Shown piece by piece: positions 1 through 9,253 of a DNA stretch of 64,000 nt. Every line of letters begins with the position of its first letter. Position 1 is the stretch's first letter. Below the pieces are notes generated by a model. It was not told where the DNA came from. It was given only the letters and a program-made list of their open reading frames with translations, and did not search any database. Source of the stretch: Mariprofundus erugo (lineage in GTDB: Bacteria > Pseudomonadota > Zetaproteobacteria > Mariprofundales > Mariprofundaceae); NCBI RefSeq assembly GCF_005818865.1, contig NZ_VBRY01000012.1, forward strand, positions 34,570 through 98,569, in the 5' to 3' direction. Made by a program: the position numbers and the translations under genes.

Positions 1-482
1 AGGCGGAAGGCAAACTTTCCCGTATGCGTGCCAACCTGGTATGCCGGGAGCGATTGCTGCATGTTGAGGCAGAGTGGCGATTGCAGCGTTGTCTGATCGT
101 TGGTGAGGGCGAGCGCAGTGTGCATGGTATCAAGTCTCCATCCATTGCGGCCAATGCTGTTGAAGCGGTGATCGGAGCCGTATTTGAGGATGGTGGCTGG
201 GAGCAGGCACGCAAGGTGGTGCTGCGTTCATGGAAACAGTTGCTGGCCGATATTGATCGGGTCGATACACGTGATGCCAAAAGTCGTTTGCAGGAGCTGA
301 CTCAGGCGAAAGGCTGGGGCTTGCCTGTTTATACCCTGACAGATCGGGGTGTTGACGCCCATCCCCGTTTTGATGCGGTGTGCAGTGTGCAGGGGCAAGT
401 GGCCGGAAAGGGACAGGGCGAACGCAAGAAACTGGCGGAAATCGCCGCAGCCGAACAGGCATGGAGCAAACTGAATCTATGA
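1..482 (+). CDS. rnc: Ribonuclease III, C-terminal part (5' end outside window)
   Basis: This double-strand-specific endoribonuclease processes rRNA precursors and structured mRNAs. The reading frame is open to the left edge, so the gene starts upstream; the first ATG at 24 is internal to the conserved EGKLSRMRA segment. The end of the nuclease domain is visible (NAVEAVIGAVFEDGG, about bases 153-200), followed by a complete dsRNA-binding domain beginning at DAKSRLQEL and ending at the stop. The conserved aspartate of the usual D-x-x-E metal-binding pair reads asparagine here (AAT at 153-155), while the glutamate (GAA at 162-164) is kept. The stop overlaps the era start by four bases (ATGA), indicating translational coupling in an rnc-era-recO-pdxJ-acpS operon. 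Confidence 0.95.
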   Translation, partial: AEGKLSRMRANLVCRERLLHVEAEWRLQRCLIVGEGERSVHGIKSPSIAANAVEAVIGAVFEDGGWEQARKVVLRSWKQLLADIDRVDTRDAKSRLQELTQAKGWGLPVYTLTDRGVDAHPRFDAVCSVQGQVAGKGQGERKKLAEIAAAEQAWSKLNL

Positions 483-1387
483 GTGAAACTACTTTTCATT
501 GCGGCACGGTGGCCCTGCTGGGGCGGCCGAACGTCGGCAAATCGACATTAATGAACCATGTGATCGGGGCCAAGGTGGCGATTGTGACGCCGAAACCGCA
601 GACAACCCGTCATCGTATTCTCGGCATATACAGCGATGATGATCGCCAGATTGTATTTGTTGATACCCCGGGCATTCATAAGGGCGACAAGCAGCTTAAC
701 CGCAATATGGTGCGCGTTGCCTATGCTGCGGCCGAAGAGGCCGATGTGCTGGCGATTATGCAGGATGTGACGCAGCCACTGGACAGCGCCACGCGTGCCC
801 TGATTGAACGCTTTGCTGACGGACGCCTGAAGCAGCCGCGCATTCATGTGCTGAACAAGGTCGATGCGGTCAACAAGGAGGCGCTGCTGCCGCGACTGGC
901 ACAGATGCAACAGCTGGATCCGGGGGCATCGGCATTTATCCCGGTATCGGCCCGTAAAGGGGTGCAGCTTCATATGCTGCTGGATGAAATTGCCAGGCTG
1001 TTACCTGAGCAGCCACCCATGTATGAGCCGGACTGGTTTACCGATCAGAGTCAGAGGCAGCTGGCGGCAGAGTATGTGCGTGAACAGGTGTTTCTGGGCA
1101 TGCAGCAGGAAATTCCGTTCCAGACGGCGGTCGAAGTGGAGCGATTCGATGAGTGTGCTGACGGTACGGTTGAGATTGATGCCGTGATTCTGGTGGGCAG
1201 TGAGCGCCATAAGCCGATGCTGATTGGTAAGGGTGGTTTCCGTATGAAGGAGATCGGTACACGTGCCAGGCTCGGTCTGGAAAAGCTGCTGGATTGCCGG
1301 ATTCATCTGAACCTTTGGGTGAAAGTGGATCCCGACTGGTTTAATCACCCCGGCAAGCTGGCTGATCTGGGGCTGGGTGCAGAGTAG
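479..1387 (+). CDS. era: GTPase Era
   Basis: Era is an essential GTPase that binds 16S rRNA and helps mature the 30S subunit. The 302-residue protein shows the G1 motif GRPNVGKS, a G2 region TTRHRI, G3 DTPG, G4 NKVD and G5 SA in the N-terminal G domain, then a C-terminal KH RNA-binding domain with the GKGG signature. I chose the ATG at 479 because it overlaps the rnc stop as ATGA and gives the usual N-terminus just ahead of G1. An upstream in-frame ATG at 461 would add six residues. The domain order and length are typical of the family. Confidence 0.96.
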   Translation: MSETTFHCGTVALLGRPNVGKSTLMNHVIGAKVAIVTPKPQTTRHRILGIYSDDDRQIVFVDTPGIHKGDKQLNRNMVRVAYAAAEEADVLAIMQDVTQPLDSATRALIERFADGRLKQPRIHVLNKVDAVNKEALLPRLAQMQQLDPGASAFIPVSARKGVQLHMLLDEIARLLPEQPPMYEPDWFTDQSQRQLAAEYVREQVFLGMQQEIPFQTAVEVERFDECADGTVEIDAVILVGSERHKPMLIGKGGFRMKEIGTRARLGLEKLLDCRIHLNLWVKVDPDWFNHPGKLADLGLGAE

Positions 1388-1401
1388 CCTGATTCACCGC
1401 A

Positions 1402-2100
1402 ATGGCTGAACTCATGGATCAGGCGTTACTGCTTCGCCGCATACCTTATAGCGAAACATCCCTGATTTGCCACTTTCTTACTCCCGCTCATGGTCGGGTG
1501 ACATTGATGGCGAGAGGGGCGAGAGGGGCTAAAAGTCCATTTCGTGCCACGCTGGCGCCGCTGTATCGTTTGCATATTCGCTGGCGCCCCGGGCGCAGTG
1601 GCATGGGAACGCTGCTGGATGCAGGGAGAGCGGGCATGCTGGTGGATGAGGCATATATGCTCGATGGGTTGCAGCTGCTGGCTATCGCCAGTCAGCTGTT
1701 TCAGGAAGGAGATCCGCACGGATTTTCCGAGTTGTCAGATGCCATGACCTTGCTTGCCAGTCGCCATCAGGATGAGGGATTATGCGCCGCATTCTGGCTG
1801 CTGCTGGATCGGGCGGGATTGCTTGGTGATCTTCTGCACTGCTGGCAGTGCGGTGAGGCCGTGGCTGATGCGGCGCTGATGGCCTGGAAAGGCGCGCAGC
1901 TGATCTGTTCTGACTGTGGAGAGGGGGGGGCGGTTTCTCCCGGTATGCGAAAAGGGATTGCCGGTGTCATGAGACAGGGCAATGTTCGCCTTTCCGCCAG
2001 AGACCTTCAGCACTGGCGTATGATGATCGGGCAGGTGATGCGGGAGCATGGCATGAAATTGCCGGAGGGGTTCCGGCAGTTAAGCCCGCAACCCAAATAA
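1402..2100 (+). CDS. recO: DNA repair protein RecO
   Basis: RecO works with RecR to load RecA on SSB-coated single-stranded DNA in the RecFOR recombination pathway. The 232-residue protein starts with the family's OB-fold pattern (ALLLRRIPYSETSLI, then FLTPAHGR) and has a four-cysteine zinc-binding element in the C-terminal half (CWQCGEA and CSDCGEG). It lies 14 bases after era, in the order common in proteobacteria. No clear Shine-Dalgarno sequence precedes the ATG, so translation may depend on coupling; an in-frame ATG at 1414 is an alternative start. Confidence 0.93.
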   Translation: MAELMDQALLLRRIPYSETSLICHFLTPAHGRVTLMARGARGAKSPFRATLAPLYRLHIRWRPGRSGMGTLLDAGRAGMLVDEAYMLDGLQLLAIASQLFQEGDPHGFSELSDAMTLLASRHQDEGLCAAFWLLLDRAGLLGDLLHCWQCGEAVADAALMAWKGAQLICSDCGEGGAVSPGMRKGIAGVMRQGNVRLSARDLQHWRMMIGQVMREHGMKLPEGFRQLSPQPK

Positions 2101-2124
2101 TGACAGAGTATTAGAGGGGAAAAG

Positions 2125-2835
2125 ATGAATCTGGGTGTGAATATTGATCATATTGCCACATTGCGACAGGCGCGTGGCACACCTTATCCGGATCCGCTTG
2201 CGGCGGTGCCGGTCTGTCTGGCTGCGGGTGCAGGCAGCATTACCGCCCATCTGCGCGAGGATCGTCGCCATATTCAGGATCACGATATTGAGCGGCTGGC
2301 GGCCTATCCCGGCCTGCATCTGAATATGGAGATGGGAGCGACCGATGAGATGGTGGCAATATGCGAGCGGCTCAGGCCATTCGCCTGTTGTCTGGTGCCT
2401 GAGAAACGTGAAGAGCTGACCACCGAGGGCGGGCTGGATGTGGTGGCGCACCAGAGCCGGTTGGCAGCAGTGGTGGAGCGACTGACAGCAGTCGGGGTGC
2501 GCGTATCGATGTTTATTGATCCTGTCCCTGAACAGATTCGGGCCAGCCGGGCGATTGGTGCGCCGGTGATTGAGCTGCATACCGGTCACTACGCCAACTA
2601 TCGTGGTCAGATGCAATCAAATGAGCTGGCGGCACTGCGTGACGGGGCCAGTCTTGCCGGTGATCTTGGTCTGATTGTGCATGCCGGGCATGGTTTGACG
2701 GTTGAGAATACGCCGGCCATTTGTGCGATACCTGAAATTGAAGAGCTGAATATCGGCCATGCCATTGTTGCCGATGCTATTTTCAAGGGTCTGCATCAGG
2801 CCGTTGCCGACTTTAAGGCAGTGATGGTCCGCTGA
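2125..2835 (+). CDS. pdxJ: Pyridoxine 5'-phosphate synthase PdxJ
   Basis: PdxJ condenses 1-deoxyxylulose 5-phosphate with 3-amino-2-oxopropyl phosphate, the ring-closing step of de novo vitamin B6 synthesis. The 236-residue TIM-barrel protein begins with the diagnostic [14 protein letters not shown] and carries [23 protein letters not shown] and HAGHGLT motifs. A purine-rich AGAGGGGAAAAG stretch just before the ATG serves as ribosome binding site. Its TGA stop overlaps the next ATG by one base (TGATG), coupling it to acpS. Confidence 0.97.
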   Translation: MNLGVNIDHIATLRQARGTPYPDPLAAVPVCLAAGAGSITAHLREDRRHIQDHDIERLAAYPGLHLNMEMGATDEMVAICERLRPFACCLVPEKREELTTEGGLDVVAHQSRLAAVVERLTAVGVRVSMFIDPVPEQIRASRAIGAPVIELHTGHYANYRGQMQSNELAALRDGASLAGDLGLIVHAGHGLTVENTPAICAIPEIEELNIGHAIVADAIFKGLHQAVADFKAVMVR

Positions 2836-3218
2836 TGGCGATCGCAGGCATTGGCGTGGATCGTGTGGTGATCTCTCGCATTGCCCATACACGTGATCGT
2901 TTCGGCGAGCGTTTTCACCAGCGTGTCTATACCGCTACCGAGGTGGCTCAGGCTCAGGCCAAAGGTAATCCGGCCAGGCGTCTTGCCATGCTGTTTGCCG
3001 CCAAGGAGGCGGTATCAAAAGCGCTGGGAACCGGTTTTCACCAGGGCGTAGCCGCCCGTTTTATCGAGATTGTGCATCAGCCGAGTGGAAAGCCGGAGGT
3101 GATTTTGCATGCCGGTGCCGAAGCTGCTGCTGCCCGGGCCGGGATTGTTTCGGTACACGTATCACTGACCGATGATGATGGTGTGGCGATGGCATTTGCC
3201 GTGGCTGAGCGGGCCTGA
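2835..3218 (+). CDS. acpS: Holo-[acyl-carrier-protein] synthase AcpS
   Basis: AcpS transfers 4'-phosphopantetheine from CoA to the serine of acyl carrier protein. The 127-residue protein has the two family signatures: GIGVDRV near the N-terminus, with the metal-binding Asp, and FAAKEAVSKALGTG in the middle, with the catalytic Glu and Lys. It is the last gene of the rnc operon and ends directly against the 3' end of a gene on the opposite strand (stops at 3218 and 3219), with no room for a separate terminator. Confidence 0.95.
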   Translation: MAIAGIGVDRVVISRIAHTRDRFGERFHQRVYTATEVAQAQAKGNPARRLAMLFAAKEAVSKALGTGFHQGVAARFIEIVHQPSGKPEVILHAGAEAAAARAGIVSVHVSLTDDDGVAMAFAVAERA

Positions 3219-6200
3219 TCAGAGAAGTGAAGGGGCTGTAGTGCGGGAGCGCAGCAATGCGCTGGTCGCCTCTGCAGTCAGCGGTTTGCCAAGCAGATAA
3301 CCCTGGATCATATCACAGCCCTCCTGCCGCAGGAATTGCAGCTGTTCATGTGTTTCAACGCCTTCGGCGACCACCTTCAGCCCCAGTGAGTGGGCCATGG
3401 CAATAATGGTTCGAACAATGACGGCGTCTTCAGCGTTGTTGGGCAGGTCGCGAATAAAGGCAATATCAATCTTCAGATGCTGTGCGGGTAACCGCTTGAG
3501 GTAGGCCAGCGAAGAGTAGCCGGTGCCGAAGTCATCGATGGCGATATAAATACCCTGAGCGGCCAGGCTGGTCATAATGTCAATGGCGGTGTCCGGCTGA
3601 TTCATGGCAGCCGTTTCGGTGACCTCGATCTCAAACCAGTCGGGTGAGGCTCCGGCGTTCACAATATGTGTGACAATCTGCTCGGCAAGCCCCTGTTGCA
3701 TCAACTCGACAGCAGAGATATTGATGCTGATCCTGGCCGGCCGGATGGACTCCTGTTCCCAGATGATGGCCTGCCTGGATGCTTCGCTGATGACCCACTC
3801 GGTCACCGGGCGGATCAGACCCGTTTCTTCGGCCAGGGGAATAAACTCTGCCGGCGATACCATACCCAGCTCCGGATGGTGCCAGCGAATCAGGCTCTCG
3901 ACGCCTGTGATGATATTGCCCTGTGGTGTCAGGCTGAACTGGCTCTGGTAATGAAGTTGCAGCTGACCGCGTTCTGCGGCCAGTTTGAGTTCCTGCTCAA
4001 GCCGGATGCGACGATTGGCTGTCTGGGCCAGCTCGCTGGAGAAGCAGTAGGTATCCAGATGATTCTGTTTGGCATAATACATGGCATTGTCGGCATACTT
4101 GAGCAGCGTATCGCTCTCTTTTGCATCGTCCGGGAAGCAGGCGAGACCGATACTGACGCCGATATTAAAGGTGTGCCCCCCCTGCATAATCGGCAGTTGC
4201 AACGCCTGGGTCAGTTTGCCGGCCACATGCAGGGCGCTGGTCTGGTCGGTTTCCGGAAGCAGTACGGCAAACTCATCGCCTCCCATGCGGGCTGCTGTGT
4301 CGGATGATCGCAGGTTGAGCCGGATGCGCTCTCCCACCGCCTGCAGCACCATATCGCCACACGCATGTCCCTGGGTGTCGTTAATGGCCTTGAATCGATC
4401 AAGATCAAGAAACAGCATGCACAGTTGCCGGTCTCTCCGGCGCGCCTGGTTGCATGCCTGTTCCAGTCGATCGATAAACAGACGGCGGTTGGGAAGCCCG
4501 GTGAGTTCATCCGAGTAGGAGAGCAGTGTCAGCTGCTCCTCGGCCCGCTTGCGATCACTGATATCCTGTATCAGCACCTGCACGGCAGGCGTGCCGTCAT
4601 ACACAATCGGAACGCCGCGCAAATCGGCCCAGAAATAGGTGCCGTCAAGCCGCTGTATCCGCTGCTCGGTCGGATCAATATGCCCCCCTTGCTGCAGGGT
4701 GGTCATCAGTGCCGAAACATGGGGACGATCATCCGGATAAACGCAGTCGGCTATGGAGTATGGGTACAGTTCATCGGCGGTTGATGCTGCCAGCATTTTC
4801 AAGGCGGCCGGATTGACAAAACGTACCTTGTCGCCACATTGGATCACAATGCCCATCGGTGTGGTTTCAACCAGTTGGCGGTGCTTGGTTTCACTATCCT
4901 CCAGCGTTTGCCGTACCTGCTCGCGCAGCAGCAGCTCCGAGACAATTTCCTGTACCTGCTGGCAGAAGTTCAGAAATTCGGGCGGTCTCTCTGTGCCATG
5001 GGAGAATCTCAGGTGTAGCAGGCCGGTGCGTTTGCCATCATGGATCACCGGCAGACAGTACATATCCTCGCCGGTGACCGACTGCATATGGTCACAGCTG
5101 ACGGCATCGCCGGTATCCATGGACTGGCCGCACAGGCACTGGTCGGCAGCGATGGTGAGATGACGCATTTTTACATCACGCTGCCAGCCATGGCTGGCCG
5201 ACAGCCAGAGCTGATCGCCCTGCAGTGTGTAGATGGCGGCGGATGTGATGGACCAGGGGCTGGAGAGGATGGCGACCAGCATCTCCTTCAGTCGTGTGTG
5301 CAGGGCGATGGGGGCCTGGCTGGTTGCGCGCAGGTTGAGCAGGGTGCTCTGGACCCAGGCATGGATTTTCTGCTGGCTGATATCGCCGAGTACGATGGAG
5401 AACTGCCTGGCATTGCCGCTGGTGAAGGCATGGATGGCAATTTCGCCGGTGAACTGGGAGCCATCCTGTCGCTGTCCGCGTATCTCCCTGATCTTGCCAA
5501 TGGCACAGTTGCTTTCACCGTCTATTTCAGCCTTGAACCAGCGCCGGTGTGCCTCCCTGATATCGTTCGGCAAAAGATCGTGAATGGTCAGGTATTGCCA
5601 CTCGGTGACGGGATAGCCGAACAGGGCGATGGCGGCAGGGTTGGCCCGCAAAATTTTACCCTCTTCATCAATGACCAGAATACAGTCATGGGCATGATCG
5701 ATGACGGCAGCAAGTTTTTGACGTTCTCCCGACAGTTCGCTGGTGCGGATTTCCACCTCGCTTTGCAGGCGTGTGTTAAGGCGGGTACGGGTGAACAGCA
5801 GCAGTGATAACAGTGCTGTGATGACCAATCCGGTCAGCAGCATCCAGTAGGTGTGATGCACAAATGCCTGGCTGTGCAGCTCGGGCAGTGCCCGTGTGTG
5901 GATCATGAAGTGAGAACCGGCAACGTCGAAGGGGGCCTGCCAGCTGTAATGCTGTTGTGGTGTGACCAGGCTGTGATCCTTGCGCAGGCGGGATGAGTGG
6001 CTGAACAGGCGCTCGATGCGGTCATCCGCGCGGATATCCACATCGATATCCAGTCCTGCTACGCCAACAGAAGCAATGGCCTGCTCAACCATGATGCTGG
6101 CATTCCAGGTACATATTGCATAGATGCGTTGATCGCCCTCTCCATCGGCAAGGGTAATGCGCAATGCGCTGTCGCCGTGGTCGCGATCAATCCGTTGCCA

Positions 6201-6614
6201 GTGATAACTTCCCGCATGCAGCTGTGAAAGGGTGCCCGGGTCGGGCAGTGCGGAGGTTGTGGTGCTGTCGTGCTGTCGCAGAGTGATGATGTTGCCGGTC
6301 AGGGCCGGAGAAATGATGCTGATTTCATCCAGGGTGTCGGTGTGAAGATCCAGCAGGCTGCGCATGAATCTGCGCGCCTCGTCGTCACTTATCGGGTGTA
6401 TCGGGCTGTGCATGAAGGCGATAAGGGTGCCTGATACATCACTCTGGCGCTGCAGCATGTTGCGTATGGCGCCCAGCTTCTCCTGGCTGCTCAGATTGAT
6501 TTCATTGTTGATCAGTTGTTCATTGATACCTTGCTGATAATGGTAGGTCACCATGTTGACCGTCAGGCCGGCGATCAGCACAAGCAACCAGCTGTAGCGG
6601 AACAGCAGGGTCAT
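3219..6614 (-). CDS. Membrane sensor with PAS, GAF, GGDEF and EAL domains
   Basis: This 1131-residue protein is a predicted bifunctional c-di-GMP enzyme. It has a membrane segment at about 6-25, a periplasmic sensor region to about 250, a second membrane segment near 252-272, PAS (about 295-410), GAF (about 430-560), PAS (about 570-690), GGDEF (about 695-860) and EAL (about 870-1125). The cyclase site GGDEF is intact near residue 776 and is preceded by an RSSD inhibitory-site motif. The EAL signature reads ESL, but the glutamate, DDFGTGYSS, the second-site glutamate (TETAAM) and VVAEGVET are kept, so phosphodiesterase activity is plausible. Its start overlaps the stop of the upstream receiver gene (TAATG). 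Ligand and net activity cannot be read from sequence. Confidence 0.9.
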   Translation of the reverse strand: MTLLFRYSWLLVLIAGLTVNMVTYHYQQGINEQLINNEINLSSQEKLGAIRNMLQRQSDVSGTLIAFMHSPIHPISDDEARRFMRSLLDLHTDTLDEISIISPALTGNIITLRQHDSTTTSALPDPGTLSQLHAGSYHWQRIDRDHGDSALRITLADGEGDQRIYAICTWNASIMVEQAIASVGVAGLDIDVDIRADDRIERLFSHSSRLRKDHSLVTPQQHYSWQAPFDVAGSHFMIHTRALPELHSQAFVHHTYWMLLTGLVITALLSLLLFTRTRLNTRLQSEVEIRTSELSGERQKLAAVIDHAHDCILVIDEEGKILRANPAAIALFGYPVTEWQYLTIHDLLPNDIREAHRRWFKAEIDGESNCAIGKIREIRGQRQDGSQFTGEIAIHAFTSGNARQFSIVLGDISQQKIHAWVQSTLLNLRATSQAPIALHTRLKEMLVAILSSPWSITSAAIYTLQGDQLWLSASHGWQRDVKMRHLTIAADQCLCGQSMDTGDAVSCDHMQSVTGEDMYCLPVIHDGKRTGLLHLRFSHGTERPPEFLNFCQQVQEIVSELLLREQVRQTLEDSETKHRQLVETTPMGIVIQCGDKVRFVNPAALKMLAASTADELYPYSIADCVYPDDRPHVSALMTTLQQGGHIDPTEQRIQRLDGTYFWADLRGVPIVYDGTPAVQVLIQDISDRKRAEEQLTLLSYSDELTGLPNRRLFIDRLEQACNQARRRDRQLCMLFLDLDRFKAINDTQGHACGDMVLQAVGERIRLNLRSSDTAARMGGDEFAVLLPETDQTSALHVAGKLTQALQLPIMQGGHTFNIGVSIGLACFPDDAKESDTLLKYADNAMYYAKQNHLDTYCFSSELAQTANRRIRLEQELKLAAERGQLQLHYQSQFSLTPQGNIITGVESLIRWHHPELGMVSPAEFIPLAEETGLIRPVTEWVISEASRQAIIWEQESIRPARISINISAVELMQQGLAEQIVTHIVNAGASPDWFEIEVTETAAMNQPDTAIDIMTSLAAQGIYIAIDDFGTGYSSLAYLKRLPAQHLKIDIAFIRDLPNNAEDAVIVRTIIAMAHSLGLKVVAEGVETHEQLQFLRQEGCDMIQGYLLGKPLTAEATSALLRSRTTAPSLL

Positions 6615-7006
6615 TATTTCGCCGCAGTAGTCAGCATGTGCTGAACTGAATCAATCAGAATCAGAGGGACGAAAGGTTTGCTGAGAATATGATTGATACC
6701 AAGGGCCCTGGCGCGCTTTTCCGATTCACCGAACAGAAATCCGCTCATCAGCAGAATAGGGGGGAACCTGTATTGTTCCTGCTGTTGCATCACCTCGATC
6801 AGGTCGAGGATATTGCCATCACAAAGACTCATGTCGGTGATGATGGCATCCCAGCTCATGCGGTTGAGCGCCTGCCGCGCCTCCTCAATGGAGTTGGCCT
6901 GCTCAATCTGTCCGGCAAGTTCAAACTCACGCAGCAGGTCTGCAACGACCTCACGGATAGAGGTTTGATCTTCGATGACCAGAATGCGATGGGAGTTTCC
7001 GTTCAT
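6614..7006 (-). CDS. Single-domain response regulator (CheY-like receiver)
   Basis: This is a 130-residue receiver domain with no output domain. It shows the acidic pocket in LVIEDQ, the phospho-acceptor Asp in IITDMSLCDG, a conserved Ser in LLMSGF and the Lys in LSKPF. I chose the ATG at 7006; a TTG three codons upstream (7015) is possible. The stop overlaps the ATG of the GGDEF-EAL gene as TAATG, so the two proteins are almost certainly made together, and the receiver probably relays a phosphoryl signal to the c-di-GMP enzyme or a shared kinase. No histidine kinase lies next to it. Confidence 0.88.
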   Translation of the reverse strand: MNGNSHRILVIEDQTSIREVVADLLREFELAGQIEQANSIEEARQALNRMSWDAIITDMSLCDGNILDLIEVMQQQEQYRFPPILLMSGFLFGESEKRARALGINHILSKPFVPLILIDSVQHMLTTAAK

Positions 7007-7566
7007 ACAATCCAATCCAGTAGCACGGGCGGACCAGACTGTCCGTGCATTGATTCATTTGGTTACCGGCTGCTGCCGGTATCAGGTTATCCCTGTTTGC
7101 GCCGGTTCAGGTAACCACCCGTACAAGTATCAAGAGTCGTGCCACAGAGTAGCATCAGAATGGTCGAACGGTAAGGGCTTTCATTGCCATGATCATGTAT
7201 GCCAGGTATATTTTTAGTGTCAGCGGTCGGGGCGGTATCTCTCTTAGTGCTGTCCCTGCAAGGCTTTATAGGAATCTGTATGACGCTTGATTGCTCACAG
7301 ATCAAAGGCGCCGGTGTCGGACTGGTGATCGTGAATACTGGCAGGGGATGTGATCGTTGTGTTGGATTTCAGAGTTTTTCGGATGACGTTCCGGTATCAG
7401 GCCCGTTGATACCGGCCCATATATGTGCCATGCTGGCCGGGTATCCGGTTATTCGGGGCGCGGCTCGGGATGGGGGCACTCTCTGTTTATAGATTGACAG
7501 CCGGGCGGTGGTAAAGGGGAAAGCAGCTTAATGTAAGCAAGGTTTCGTGAACGGGAGGGAGAGTGT
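7007..7566. other. Intergenic region without a supported gene
   Basis: This 560-base stretch separates the divergent receiver gene (-) and nnrD (+), so it must hold promoters for both. I could not identify clear -35/-10 pairs. Short open frames exist (for example 7199-7492) but have no recognisable ribosome site, motif or coding character. The end of the region supplies the nnrD ribosome binding site (GGGAGGGAGAG just before 7567). Confidence 0.6.
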
Positions 7567-9144
7567 ATGAGTGTACGCATATTAAGCGCGGCTCAGATGC
7601 GCTGGGCGGATGCAGCAGCCATGGCGGCCGGTATGACCGGGTTTGACCTGATGGATCGTGCCGGCAAAGCCGTGACGGATGCTGTGCTGGAACATATGCC
7701 CGACTTCGGTCGGGTCGTGATTGTGACCGGTTCGGGCAATAATGGTGGCGATGGTTTTGCTGCCGCCCGCTATTTGCGACAGCGGGGGGTGCCGGTTACG
7801 CTGGTGATGCTGACCCCGCTTGACCAGTTGCCTGAAAATGTGCGCTTGCATGCACAGCTTGCAAGAGATGTCGGAGCCAAGCTTCGGGAGGCCGTATGCG
7901 ATGTCAGTTTTACCGAACTTAATCGTTGGCTGGCAAGAGCTGTTATTGTGGTGGATGCCATTCTTGGCAGTGGTGTGAACAGAGTGCTTGCCGGGCGCGT
8001 GGCAGAGGCTGTTGCGCAGATCAATCTTTCCGGTCGTCCGGTGTTGAGTATTGATATTGCCAGTGGCCTTAATGCAGATACCGGTCAGGTGATGGGTGAT
8101 GCGATCCATGCCGGCTACACACTTCCGGTTGCTGCCTGTAAATGGGGATACTGGATGGGGCATGGTCCCGAGTACTCCGGCACCCTGCTGCCTGTTGCCT
8201 GTATCGGTATTGAAGATGCTCTGCTGTGCAGAGCCTGGTCTGCTGTGGCTGATCCCTCCGCCTGTGAATATACGGTGCCGCTAAACAGTGCAAATTTTAT
8301 CGATGTGGAGGCGATGGAGCGTGGCTGGCCGAGACGCTCGCGCCTGTCGCATAAAGGCAGTTTTGGTCATGTATGGGTCTTTGGCGGTTCTCCCGGTTTT
8401 ACCGGGGCACCGAAGCTTGCGGCTCTGGGGGCGCTTGCCTCCGGTGCAGGTCTGGTCAGCGTGGTGTGTCCGGATGAGGTGTGGCCGGTCGTAGCTGCGG
8501 GCAGTCTTGAAGCCATGGTTCACAGTCACTCCTCCCGATGCTGGCAGAGTGATGAAGCGGAAGAGGTGGTGGCTCAGGCTGACGCCGTAGTGGCGGGGCC
8601 CGGTTGGGGAATTGGTCAGCAGTCGTTGTTGACCGGCCTGTTGGCCACTTCGCGTCCTCTTCTGCTTGATGCCGATGCACTGAATATGATCGCCGCAGAT
8701 GCCCGCTTGCAGGCGTCTGTCAGGGAGCGCAGTGGTGTAACCGTATTGACGCCGCATCCGGGCGAGGCTGCCCGTATGCTGGGGTGCAGCGTGGATGAGG
8801 TTCAGGCCGATCGCAAACGATCCGTGCTTAAGCTGGCACGCTGCTATGCAAGCTGGGTGGTTCTGAAAGGGCATGAGACGCTGATTTCCTCGCCGGCAGG
8901 GGATCTGACGCTGAATCCGTTTGGCTCTCCGCAACTGGCGGTCGCAGGATCCGGAGATGTGCTGGCCGGCATGCTTGGTCGTCAACTGGCATTCTGGCGG
9001 CGCCAGGGCGGGGATATCGGATCGATGATTGCTGCTGCCGTGGCATTGCATGGATCAGCAGGTGAGCGGTCGGGCTGGTATCTGGCCAGTGAGCTTGCCG
9101 GAGTGGTGGCGTCGATGCGGCAATCTATTGAGAAAAGGCATTGA
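7567..9144 (+). CDS. nnrD: Bifunctional NAD(P)H-hydrate epimerase / ADP-dependent dehydratase
   Basis: This metabolite-repair enzyme restores damaged NAD(P)H hydrates. The N-terminal half (about 1-215) is the YjeF_N epimerase domain, with GSGNNGGDGFAAARYL. The C-terminal half (about 235-520) is the ribokinase-like dehydratase, with GSPGFTGAPKLAA, TPHPGEAARML and the nucleotide/anion-binding GSGDVLAGMLG. The 525-residue length fits the fused bacterial form. The gene often sits directly after acpS in proteobacteria; here about 4.3 kb of signalling genes and spacer intervene. Confidence 0.95.
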   Translation: MSVRILSAAQMRWADAAAMAAGMTGFDLMDRAGKAVTDAVLEHMPDFGRVVIVTGSGNNGGDGFAAARYLRQRGVPVTLVMLTPLDQLPENVRLHAQLARDVGAKLREAVCDVSFTELNRWLARAVIVVDAILGSGVNRVLAGRVAEAVAQINLSGRPVLSIDIASGLNADTGQVMGDAIHAGYTLPVAACKWGYWMGHGPEYSGTLLPVACIGIEDALLCRAWSAVADPSACEYTVPLNSANFIDVEAMERGWPRRSRLSHKGSFGHVWVFGGSPGFTGAPKLAALGALASGAGLVSVVCPDEVWPVVAAGSLEAMVHSHSSRCWQSDEAEEVVAQADAVVAGPGWGIGQQSLLTGLLATSRPLLLDADALNMIAADARLQASVRERSGVTVLTPHPGEAARMLGCSVDEVQADRKRSVLKLARCYASWVVLKGHETLISSPAGDLTLNPFGSPQLAVAGSGDVLAGMLGRQLAFWRRQGGDIGSMIAAAVALHGSAGERSGWYLASELAGVVASMRQSIEKRH

Positions 9145-9253
9145 ACAGAAACGGTGGCAGTTGTGACAGGGAGGGCGTAGTCTGGCCTCGACTTTGCCCG
9201 CTGTGCGGCGATGCTGTGTTATTGTTGCCGGGGCAAGCTGAAGAGGTGACGCT

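Noticed and set aside
7287..7305. TTGAT and ATCAA pair resembling an FNR site
   Set aside because: Spacer is nine bases instead of four, so it does not fit FNR/ANR binding.
7199..7492. 97-codon frame in the receiver-nnrD gap
   Set aside because: Hydrophobic start but no ribosome site, no family pattern and a Gly/Cys-rich remainder; treated as chance.
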